Below, piece by piece: positions 49,139-56,629 of a DNA stretch of 64,000 nucleotides. Position numbers and translations under genes: made by a program. A model generated the notes under the pieces. The model was not told where the DNA came from. It saw only the letters and a list, made by a program, of their open reading frames with translations, and ran no database searches. The DNA is taken from positions 190,681 through 254,680 of the forward strand of contig NZ_KQ948026.1 of assembly GCF_001513965.1 (NCBI RefSeq), given 5' to 3'. Numbering within the stretch: the first letter of the stretch is position 1; the number at the start of each line of letters is the position of its first letter. This DNA is from Streptomyces cellostaticus (GTDB lineage Bacteria > Actinomycetota > Actinomycetes > Streptomycetales > Streptomycetaceae).

Positions 49139-51481
49139 CTACTCGGTTCGTAGTCCGTCCGGGCGCATCAGGCGTAGCAGGGGCGGCAGGCTGAGCACGG
49201 TGACTGCGAGGACCACCGCCGCGCCGACGCCGGTCATCGACAGCACGCTCGACCAGTCGACGGTCACCGGGGTCGCCGTCATCTTCAGCAGCACCGCGCC
49301 CAGCGTCAGGCCCACGGTCGAGGCCAGAAGCAGGCCGAGGGTGATCGGGATGGCCGTCTGCCACAGCACCGACAGGCCCAGGGTGCGGCGCCGGGTGCCG
49401 AAGGCGACCAGCGACGACAGCAGCTTGCGCCGTTCGCGCAGCTGTTCCAGCTGGGAGACCAGCAGGCTCGCGCCGATCAGCGCCAGCACACACGCCGCGC
49501 CGACGAACAGGCCGGTGCGCAGGGAGGTGTACTTCGTGGACTGCTCGATGGCCGTCCAGTTGTAGGTGTCCGCGACCGGATCCAGCCTGGCGGCCGTGTT
49601 GCGCACGTGCTCCTCCGCGTCCCGCACGGACTCGTCGAGGCGGACGAGGACCCTGCGGGACAGCGTCGGCGCGGCCTTGGCGGGCAGCGCGGACGGGGTG
49701 ACCAGCAGGCCGGAGATGTTCTCCAGCGAGTCCTTGCGGGCGCCCGCCTGCTGAAGACCGGCCGGCACGGTCCAGGAGACCTCGCGGCCGCGGGTGTCGG
49801 AGTAGGTCGGGTCGATGTAGACGTGCCGGCCGGGCCGCAACTGGGCTCGCATGGCTGCGTCGTAGTCGGTGTCGGACGCGTCCGGGTTGCTCAGCGCGAA
49901 CACGTCGCCGTCCCGGCAGGACGGCAGGTGGGCCAGCTCCTGCAGGGCGGCGCAGTCGCCGACGGTGAGGCCGACCGAGGTGTCCGGGTCGCGGCGCTGC
50001 CCGGAGAAGGTCCCGGTGGACAGCGCCACCGAGGCCCGCACCCCCTTGGTCCGCTTGAACTCCTTGCCCGCGAGCGCCACCTGGGTGTGGTCGGACAGGT
50101 CGACCTCCATCTGCGCCCGGCTGGGGTCGCGTCCGGTGCTCTTGGTGTACTGGCTCTGCACGCCCGCGAACAGCATCTGCAGCGCGATCGCGCCGGCGAC
50201 CGCCACCGCGATGCCGTTGACCATGCGGGCGGCCGTACCGCTGCTCAACTGGAGCCTTCGTACCGCCAGTTGCCAGGACACCGCGCCCGAGCCGAGCCGG
50301 GCGACGACCCGCTCCACGAGCCACGGCAGCAGCGCGGTCACGCCGACCAGCAGCAGCATCACCCCGCCGACGACCAGGTACTGGTTGAAGTTCCCGCTGT
50401 CGCGGCCGTTGCCGACCATCGGATACAGCATCGCGAGGCCCGCCAGCGGCAGCAGCAGCCGCCACCACAGCCGGCGCCGGGCCTGCTTGGCCGCACGCAC
50501 CACGCCGAGCGGCTCGATGACCACTCCGCGCATCGCGAACAGCGTGACCAGCACCGCGGAGGCCGGGACCGCCACCGCAACCAGCGCGACCAGTGCCGGG
50601 GAGGGGTTGAGATAGCTGGGGAAGACACTTTCGCCCAGGATCTCGACCGAGCTGGCGACCTGACGGCCGGCCAGGAAGAACGCCGTACCGACGACCAGCC
50701 CGAGCAGGGCCCCGGCCAGCGCCTCGCCCGCCGCGATCCGCCGGGTCATCCGGCTGTCGGAGCCCACCAGCCGCAGCGCGGCGAGCCTGCGGTCGCGCCG
50801 CTCGCCGCCGAACCGTACGGCCGCGGCGATGAACACGGCGACCGGCATCAGCAGCACCACGAACACGACCAGGGTCATCATGAGCAGCACCGGGTCGGCC
50901 TTCTCGGTCGTCGGGTGCGGGTCACCGAACGCGTCCAGCCGCTCCACCCGCGCACCGCCCGCCCTCGGCACCATCCCCTCGGCGCCCGCGTAGTACGCCA
51001 GCTCCTGCGAGCCGATCAGCCCGCTGTTGCCGATCGTGCCGGTGATCCGGTACGGCAGCCGCTCGCGCAGCAGCTTCGCCCCGTCCGAGGCGAGCAGCTC
51101 CTTCAGCGCGGGCGAGACCACCATCTCGCCCTTGGCCGGGAACCGGCTCAGCCCCGGCGGCAACGGCGCCCGCGGGCCCTCGGGCTCGAGGAGCCGGCCC
51201 CGGATGTCCTTGGTGTGCCACTTGGTGTCGGTCGACCCGACCAGCACGGTGTTGTCGGCCTTGGGCCGGATGGTCGTGGCGAAGTTGTAGTCCTGGCGGG
51301 CCTCTTCGACGTCGTGGCGCGCGCTGATCACGTTGGGCAGCGCGGTCGTCAGCAGCAGCAGTGCCACGCCCAGCCCGACGCCGACCGCCGTCAGCAGCAT
51401 CCGGACCCACCCCTCGCGCCCGCCGGTGCAGGCGAACCGGGCCCCCATGGCCAGATCCCTGGACCACTGCCTGGCGCTCAT
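49139..51481 (-). CDS. FtsX/MacB-type ABC transporter permease
   Basis: The 780-residue permease begins MSARQWSRDLAMGARFACTG. It has about ten membrane segments in the usual arrangement of two FtsX domains: a first segment (VRMLLTAVGVGLGVALLLLT), a cluster around 235-450 and a C-terminal group (TGLFVGAACVLALIGASLLV, LGLSVLWQTAIPITLGLLLA, MTGVGAAVVLAVTVLSLPPL). Two large extracytoplasmic domains lie between (about 45-230 and 495-645). Such permeases export lipids or peptides, or transmit force to wall hydrolases. Its ATG overlaps the ATPase stop (ATGA). Confidence 0.93.
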   Translation of the reverse strand: MSARQWSRDLAMGARFACTGGREGWVRMLLTAVGVGLGVALLLLTTALPNVISARHDVEEARQDYNFATTIRPKADNTVLVGSTDTKWHTKDIRGRLLEPEGPRAPLPPGLSRFPAKGEMVVSPALKELLASDGAKLLRERLPYRITGTIGNSGLIGSQELAYYAGAEGMVPRAGGARVERLDAFGDPHPTTEKADPVLLMMTLVVFVVLLMPVAVFIAAAVRFGGERRDRRLAALRLVGSDSRMTRRIAAGEALAGALLGLVVGTAFFLAGRQVASSVEILGESVFPSYLNPSPALVALVAVAVPASAVLVTLFAMRGVVIEPLGVVRAAKQARRRLWWRLLLPLAGLAMLYPMVGNGRDSGNFNQYLVVGGVMLLLVGVTALLPWLVERVVARLGSGAVSWQLAVRRLQLSSGTAARMVNGIAVAVAGAIALQMLFAGVQSQYTKSTGRDPSRAQMEVDLSDHTQVALAGKEFKRTKGVRASVALSTGTFSGQRRDPDTSVGLTVGDCAALQELAHLPSCRDGDVFALSNPDASDTDYDAAMRAQLRPGRHVYIDPTYSDTRGREVSWTVPAGLQQAGARKDSLENISGLLVTPSALPAKAAPTLSRRVLVRLDESVRDAEEHVRNTAARLDPVADTYNWTAIEQSTKYTSLRTGLFVGAACVLALIGASLLVSQLEQLRERRKLLSSLVAFGTRRRTLGLSVLWQTAIPITLGLLLASTVGLTLGAVLLKMTATPVTVDWSSVLSMTGVGAAVVLAVTVLSLPPLLRLMRPDGLRTE

Positions 51482-52176
51482 ATGGCGCGCTCCATGTCCC
51501 GGGACTTCCCGTCGCGTACGACGATCTCGCGGTCGGAGTAGGCGGCCACCCGGGCCTCGTGCGTGACGAGGACGACGGCCGCGTTGGTGGAGCGGGCCGC
51601 ATCCGTCAGCAGCTCCATCACGCGCTCGCCGTTGAGGGAGTCCAGTGCCCCGGTCGGCTCGTCGGCGAACAGCACCCGGGGCTCGGTGACCAGCGCCCGC
51701 GCCACGGCGACCCGCTGCCCCTGGCCGCCGGAGACCTCGCCGGGCCGCTTGCCCTTGAGGTCGTCGACCTCGAGGCGCTCCATCCAGCCCAGCGCCGCCT
51801 TCTCGGCCGCCTTGCGGGAGGTGCCGTTCAGTCTGAGCGGAAGCGCCACGTTCTCCACGCACGTCAGCTCCGGTACGAGCTGTCCGAACTGGAAGACGAA
51901 CCCGAACTCGCTGCGCCGGAGCGCACTGCGCTCGGCGTCGGTCATGGTGGCCAGTTCACGCTCGGCGTAGGTGATCGAGCCCGAGTCGGGCGGCACGATC
52001 CCGGCGAGACAGTGCAGCAGCGTCGACTTGCCGGACCCGGAGGGGCCCATCACGGCGACGACCTCGCCGGGGTGGATCGAGAACGCGGCGCCATCGAGGG
52101 CGAGCGTGGGACCGTAGGCCTTGCGCAGGTCCCGGGCGGCGAGCAGGGAGCCGGGGGGAGGGGGAACGCTGGTCAT
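51478..52176 (-). CDS. ABC transporter ATPase (MacB/LolD type)
   Basis: The 232-residue ATPase has Walker A GPSGSGKST, Q-loop FGFVFQFGQLVPELT, signature GEVSGGQGQRVAVARAL, Walker B RVLFADEPTGALD and H-loop LVTHEARVAA. It is coupled by ATGA overlaps to the PadR gene upstream and the permease downstream, forming a three-gene operon padR-ATPase-permease. It energises the permease at 49139-51481. Confidence 0.96.
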   Translation of the reverse strand: MTSVPPPPGSLLAARDLRKAYGPTLALDGAAFSIHPGEVVAVMGPSGSGKSTLLHCLAGIVPPDSGSITYAERELATMTDAERSALRRSEFGFVFQFGQLVPELTCVENVALPLRLNGTSRKAAEKAALGWMERLEVDDLKGKRPGEVSGGQGQRVAVARALVTEPRVLFADEPTGALDSLNGERVMELLTDAARSTNAAVVLVTHEARVAAYSDREIVVRDGKSRDMERAI

Positions 52177-52697
52177 GCAGCCACCTCCGCGCGGAGCTTG
52201 TCGAGCCGTGCCGCGGCCAGCTCCAGCCAGCGCAGGTCGGCCTCCAGGTGGAACAGGGCGTGGTCGCAGATCATCTGGTCCGCGAAGTCGCCCCGGCGCT
52301 TGCGGTCGGTCAGGATCCGCATGCTGCGCAGGTGCTCGGCGCGCTGGGTGTCGAGGATGTCGGCCGCGTTGCGGTGGGTGAGCAGCGCGAGGACGACCTT
52401 GGTGTACAGGGTCGACTGGAGGTACTCCTCCGGCTTCTCCGGGGTCGCGAGCCACCGCTCGACGTCGGTGATGCCGGCGTCGGTGATGGCGTACCGCTTG
52501 CGCTCGGGCCCCCCGCCCGCCTCGATCCCGTCGACTTCCACGAGGCCGTTCTTCAGCAGCCGGGACATGGTCGAGTAGACCTGGCCGTAATGCAGCGGCC
52601 GGTCGTGACCGAACTTCTCGTCGAAGGCCCGCTTCAGGTCGTAGCCGTGTCGGGGGCCGGACTCCAGGAGCCCTAGGAGGGTGTGACCGATGGACAT
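52173..52697 (-). CDS. PadR-family transcriptional repressor
   Basis: The 174-residue regulator has an N-terminal PadR winged helix (MSIGHTLLGLLESGPRHGYD, then KRAFDEKFG and QVYSTMSRLLKNGLVEVDGI) and a C-terminal VIR-type dimerisation domain (about 95-174). It is the first gene of the ABC operon and probably represses it until the transporter's substrate or a drug binds. A TAGAGT hexamer 7 nt before the ATG and no Shine-Dalgarno suggest a leaderless mRNA. The start M at 52697 fits the family's MSI/L.H.LLGLL opening. Confidence 0.95.
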   Translation of the reverse strand: MSIGHTLLGLLESGPRHGYDLKRAFDEKFGHDRPLHYGQVYSTMSRLLKNGLVEVDGIEAGGGPERKRYAITDAGITDVERWLATPEKPEEYLQSTLYTKVVLALLTHRNAADILDTQRAEHLRSMRILTDRKRRGDFADQMICDHALFHLEADLRWLELAAARLDKLRAEVAA

Positions 52698-52708
52698 GCC
52701 CCGCACTC

Positions 52709-52750
52709 TACACACGGTGTATACGCCGGATGTATACGCGGAGTGTGTAG
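52709..52750. promoter_or_regulatory. PadR operon promoter with GTATAC repeats
   Basis: TACACACGGTGTA (52709-52721; TACAC/GTGTA arms) is followed by GTATAC repeated at about 52719 and 52732, with GTGTATACGC and ATGTATACGC as near-direct repeats. The cluster lies just upstream of the padR ATG and overlaps its predicted -10/-35, so it is a probable autoregulatory operator. Confidence 0.7.
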
Positions 52751-52791
52751 ATCATGGCGGGGGGTGCGGCCGTGCAGGTGGGGGCCCATTG

Positions 52792-53025
52792 TCACGGTTC
52801 TGACACGGGCGGCCGACCCCTGCGGGGCAAGGGTCCGGTGTCCTTGGGCAGGCGCCCCGCATCGGCCAGCGCCTTGCGCAGCAAGAACTCGATCTGCGCG
52901 TTGGCGGACCGGAACTCGTCGCCGGCCCACCGCGCCAGTGCCTCGTACACGGACGGGTCGAGCCGCAGCAGCACCTGCTTGCGCTGCGGCCGACCTTGAG
53001 GGGCCGAACCCCCGGAGGGAACCAT
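52792..53025 (-). CDS. Small ribbon-helix-helix-like protein coupled to the SPFH gene
   Basis: The 77-residue protein MVPSGGSAPQGRPQRKQVLL... has an RHH-like core: strand KQVLLRLDPSVYEAL, helix ARWAGDEFRSANAQ and helix IEFLLRKALADAG. A basic Pro/Arg tail follows. Its ATG overlaps the SPFH stop (TGATG), with GGAGGG within the start region. It may be a DNA-binding protein or an Arc-like cofactor. A plain hypothetical annotation would also be reasonable. Confidence 0.75.
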   Translation of the reverse strand: MVPSGGSAPQGRPQRKQVLLRLDPSVYEALARWAGDEFRSANAQIEFLLRKALADAGRLPKDTGPLPRRGRPPVSEP

Positions 53026-53960
53026 CACTGGTACAGGGTGCCTGTGTTGAGGACCGGCTGGGGGGCCCGGTCCCCGCACAGCACCACCATCAGGTTGGAC
53101 ACCATCGCCGCCTTCCGTTCCTCGTCGAGCTCCACGATGTCCCGCTCCGCGATCCGGGCGAGCGCCGCCTCCACCATGCCGACCGCGCCGTCCACGATCT
53201 GCCGTCGGGCCGCCACGACCGCGCCGGCCTGCTGGCGCTGGAGCATCGCCGAGGCGATCTCGGGAGAGTACGCGAGATGCGTGAAGCGCGACTCGATGAT
53301 CCGCACTCCGGCCGCCTCCACGCGGGCCTGGAGCTCGACGGCCAGCCTCTCGGTGATCTCCTCGGCGTTGCCGCGCAGCGAGAGACCGTCCTCCTCGTGG
53401 GCGTCGTAGGGGTATTCGATGGCGATGTGCCGTACGGCCGTCTCGGTCTGGGTGGCGACGAACTCCGCGAAGTCGTCGACCTCGAAGGTGGCCTGGGCGG
53501 TGTCCTGGACCTTCCAGACCACGACCGCGGCCAGCTCGATCGGGTTGCCGTAGGCGTCGTTGACCTTGAGGACGGCGGTCTCGTGGTTGCGCACTCGCGT
53601 GGAGATCCGGGTCCGCGAGGTGAGGGGGTTCACCCAGCGCAGGCCGTCCTGCCGGATCGTGCCCCGGTACCGCCCGAAGAGCTGGACGACCCGCGCCTCG
53701 CCGGGCGCGACCGTGTTCAGGCCGCGCATCGCGATCACGGCGGCGAGGAAGACGAGGACGCCGCCGGCGATGAGGCCGCCCTTGGCGCCGGGGGCGGACG
53801 TCGCCGAGGAGGCGGTGAAGAGGGCGACGGCGGCGGCGAGTCCGAGCAGCCCGAGGAGCAGGGCGAGTCCGCCGCCGATGCTGTGCGCCTGGACCTCTCG
53901 CACGCGTGGGGCGGGCATCTCGGGTATGTCGGCGGTCGTGGACGTGTCGTGTGCGGACAT
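53025..53960 (-). CDS. SPFH/Band 7 membrane scaffold protein
   Basis: The 311-residue protein has two N-terminal hydrophobic segments (about 28-50 and 60-82: GGGLALLLGLLGLAAAVALF, GGLIAGGVLVFLAAVIAM). The SPFH domain follows (about 82-275: NTVAPGEARVVQLFGRYRGT, GLRWVNPLTSRTRISTRVRN, AVRHIAIEYPYDA) with a helical end (MLQRQQAGAVVAARRQIVDG). SPFH proteins form ring scaffolds in membrane microdomains, often with stress or protease functions. It is coupled to the RHH gene downstream and driven by a promoter rich in palindromes. Confidence 0.93.
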   Translation of the reverse strand: MSAHDTSTTADIPEMPAPRVREVQAHSIGGGLALLLGLLGLAAAVALFTASSATSAPGAKGGLIAGGVLVFLAAVIAMRGLNTVAPGEARVVQLFGRYRGTIRQDGLRWVNPLTSRTRISTRVRNHETAVLKVNDAYGNPIELAAVVVWKVQDTAQATFEVDDFAEFVATQTETAVRHIAIEYPYDAHEEDGLSLRGNAEEITERLAVELQARVEAAGVRIIESRFTHLAYSPEIASAMLQRQQAGAVVAARRQIVDGAVGMVEAALARIAERDIVELDEERKAAMVSNLMVVLCGDRAPQPVLNTGTLYQ

Positions 53961-53986
53961 GGGTGGGTCCCCCGTTCTCGGAACGC

Positions 53987-54017
53987 TTAGCTTGTTACTA
54001 GCTAAGTGATATCACTT
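53987..54017. promoter_or_regulatory. Palindromic operators upstream of the SPFH gene
   Basis: AAGTGATATCACTT (54004-54017) is a perfect 14-bp palindrome, and TTAGC...GCTAA (arms near 53987-53991 and 54001-54005) is a second inverted repeat abutting it. Both lie about 30-55 bp upstream of the SPFH start, in an AT-rich island with a T6 run just after. They look like binding sites for a dimeric repressor of the SPFH/RHH pair. Confidence 0.72.
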
Positions 54018-54177
54018 TTTTCTGTCAAGCAACCCTTCGCCGTTCAGAACCGTCGGTTCCCTTGGGGCGGGTGCTGATTGTCACGTCCGTAAAAGAACGG
54101 ATCGGACGCCCTTTGTCATATAGACGGGTGTTAGCTTTCGGAGCTGACCCCGAGACGGAAGCGGAGTGTAGGGACCC

Positions 54178-56577
54178 ATGGGACGAGCGGAAGAGAGACG
54201 AGCGCGACAGCGCGGTGGCCACCGCGCGGCGCCCAAGCGCCGCCGCTCGGAACCCACGGTCGATGCCACACGGGCGGCCGCCACCCCGACGACGGCCGCA
54301 TCCACGGCGGCGGACGGCGCGACCGTGGTCGGCGGCAGGTCCGCCAAGCCGGCCAAGCCGCCCAAGGGCCGAATACGCAGGCTCTTCACCTGGAAGAAGA
54401 TCCTCGGCACGTTCTTCGGCTTCTGCCTGCTCGGCATCGGCGGCTTCGTCGGGCTCTACCTGTATGTGGACATCCCGGCGGGCAACGCGCTCGCCAAGCA
54501 GGAGAGCAACGTCTACAAGTACAGCGACGGCACGCTCCTCGCCCGTGTCGGCGAGACCAACCGCGAGAGCGTGGACCTGTCCAAGGTGCCCAAGGACGTA
54601 CAGCACACCTTCGTCGCCGCGGAGAACAAGACCTTCTACACGGACTCCGGCATCGACTTGAAGGGCCTCGCCCGCGGTCTGTTCAACACGGTGACCGGCC
54701 GGGGCAAGCAGGGCGGTTCGACGATCACCCAGCAGTACGTCAAGAACTACTACCTGAACCAGGATCAGACCGCCACCCGCAAGCTCAAGGAGATGGTCAT
54801 CTCCTTGAAGGTCGACCGGAAGAAAACCAAGAACGACATCCTCGCGGGCTACATCAACACGAGCTACTACGGCCGCAGCGCCTACGGCATCCAGGCCGCG
54901 GCCCAGGCCTACTACGGGGTCGACGCCCAGAAGCTCAAGGTCGAGCAGGGCGCCTACCTCGCCGCGCTGCTCCAGGCGCCGAGCCAGTACGACTGGGCGG
55001 TTGCGAGCAAGACGGGCAAGCGGCTGGTCACTGAGCGCTGGAACTACGTCCTGGACAACATGGTCAAGCAGCACTGGCTGGACCCGGCCAAGCGGCAGAC
55101 CATGAAGTTCCCGATCCCGAAGGAGCCCAAGGGCGCGCCGGGTGAGGAAGGACAGAAGGGCTACCTGGTCGAGCTCGCCAACCAGCAGCTCGAGGACCAG
55201 CTGATGGCGCGGGAGGGCATCAGCCGCACGGATGCCGCGCAGCAGGTGATCAAGCGCGGCTGGACCATCACCCTCAACGTCGACAAGAAGAAGCAGGCCG
55301 CGCTGGAGAAGGCGGTCAAGGCCGAGCTGACCAGCAAGCTGGAACCGAAGAAGCGCAAGGTCGACGGCAACGTCCAGGCCGGCGCCGTGTCGGTGGACCC
55401 CAGGACGGGCAAGATCGTCGCCCTGTACGGCGGCCAGGACTACCTCAAGCACTTCTACAGCAACGCCACCCGCCGGGACTACCAGCCCGCCTCCACCTTC
55501 AAGCCGGTCATCCTCGCCGCCGCGCTGGAGCAGAACGCCGCCACACAGAGCGGCAAGCCGATCAACGCCGACACGGTCTACGACGGCACCAGCGGCCGCC
55601 AGGTCCTCGACCACGGCGCCAAGGCCGGCTTCGGCCCGCCGAACGAGGACCACGTCGACTACGGGCCCATCACCGTCCAGGAGGCGATGAACAAGTCCGT
55701 CAACTCGGTCTTCGCCCAGATGGGTGTCGACGTGGGCATGCGCACGGTCATGGACACGGCCAAGAAGCTCGGCATGGACACCGAGGGGATGCAGCCGGTG
55801 CCCGCCCAGACGCTCGGCTCGATGGGGGCCAGCCCGCTGGAGATGGCGGGGATCTACGCCACGTTCGCCAACCACGGCAACAAGGTGACGCCGTCCATCC
55901 TCAAGTCGGCCGAGCAGAAGGGCCGTTCGATCGACATCCCCAAGGCGATCGGCGGACCGGTCATCAGCCGCACGGCCGCCGACTCGGTGACCTCCGTGCT
56001 GACCGGCGTGGTGGACGACGGTACGGCCAAGAAGAGCGTCGCGGGCAACCCGCTGCGCAACGGCCAGCAGGTGGCGGGCAAGACCGGTACGTCGGACAAG
56101 AACAAGTCCGCCTGGTTCACCGGCTACACACCCGACCTGGTCACCTCCGTCGGCCTGTTCGGCGAGGACAAGAACACCAAGGCCCACGTGCCCATGACGG
56201 GCGCCACCGGGCTGCTCCCGCCCCCCGGCCGCGTCAACGGCGGCACCTATCCGGCGAAGATCTGGGCCGCCTACACCTTCGGCGTGACGCACAAGGCCAC
56301 GTTCGACCTGAACACCACCCAGGGCGCGGCCGTGGAGCCGACGGACACCCCGTCCTTCAGCCAGCCGCCGTCCACGACCCCGTCGAACACGCCGAGCAGT
56401 GCGCCGCCGTCGTCCTCGAGCCCGTCCGCGACGCCGTCGAAGACCCCGGTCTCCCCGACACCGCCGTCCCCGACAGCGCCGTCCCCGACGGCGCCCACCG
56501 GGACCCCGACCACCGGGACCCCGACGGACGGCAGTACGGACGACCCGCTCGATCCGGGCGGGAACTTCGGCCAGTAG
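54178..56577 (+). CDS. Class A penicillin-binding protein (bifunctional)
   Basis: The 799-residue membrane enzyme has an Arg-rich cytoplasmic tail (about 1-70), one transmembrane helix (about 74-97), a GT51 glycosyltransferase domain (about 110-290; catalytic Glu149 in AAENKTFYTDSG, then GGSTITQQYVKNYYL) and a transpeptidase domain with the nucleophile Ser439 in PASTFKP, SVN in NKSVNSVFA and KTG in VAGKTGTSD. A Pro/Ser/Thr-rich extracellular tail (about 725-799) ends it. It polymerises and cross-links peptidoglycan. The first GT motif reads ENK-DSG where other families have ED-HxG. Confidence 0.95.
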   Translation: MGRAEERRARQRGGHRAAPKRRRSEPTVDATRAAATPTTAASTAADGATVVGGRSAKPAKPPKGRIRRLFTWKKILGTFFGFCLLGIGGFVGLYLYVDIPAGNALAKQESNVYKYSDGTLLARVGETNRESVDLSKVPKDVQHTFVAAENKTFYTDSGIDLKGLARGLFNTVTGRGKQGGSTITQQYVKNYYLNQDQTATRKLKEMVISLKVDRKKTKNDILAGYINTSYYGRSAYGIQAAAQAYYGVDAQKLKVEQGAYLAALLQAPSQYDWAVASKTGKRLVTERWNYVLDNMVKQHWLDPAKRQTMKFPIPKEPKGAPGEEGQKGYLVELANQQLEDQLMAREGISRTDAAQQVIKRGWTITLNVDKKKQAALEKAVKAELTSKLEPKKRKVDGNVQAGAVSVDPRTGKIVALYGGQDYLKHFYSNATRRDYQPASTFKPVILAAALEQNAATQSGKPINADTVYDGTSGRQVLDHGAKAGFGPPNEDHVDYGPITVQEAMNKSVNSVFAQMGVDVGMRTVMDTAKKLGMDTEGMQPVPAQTLGSMGASPLEMAGIYATFANHGNKVTPSILKSAEQKGRSIDIPKAIGGPVISRTAADSVTSVLTGVVDDGTAKKSVAGNPLRNGQQVAGKTGTSDKNKSAWFTGYTPDLVTSVGLFGEDKNTKAHVPMTGATGLLPPPGRVNGGTYPAKIWAAYTFGVTHKATFDLNTTQGAAVEPTDTPSFSQPPSTTPSNTPSSAPPSSSSPSATPSKTPVSPTPPSPTAPSPTAPTGTPTTGTPTDGSTDDPLDPGGNFGQ

Positions 56578-56590
56578 GCCCGCGCACGCA

Positions 56591-56621
56591 AAGGGCGCCC
56601 GGGGAATCCCCGGGCGCCCTT
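56591..56621. terminator. Bidirectional terminator between the PBP and phosphatase genes
   Basis: AAGGGCGCCCGGGG at 56591-56604 pairs perfectly with CCCCGGGCGCCCTT at 56608-56621 around AAT. The flanking genes converge. Confidence 0.85.
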
Positions 56622-56629
56622 CGGCGTGC

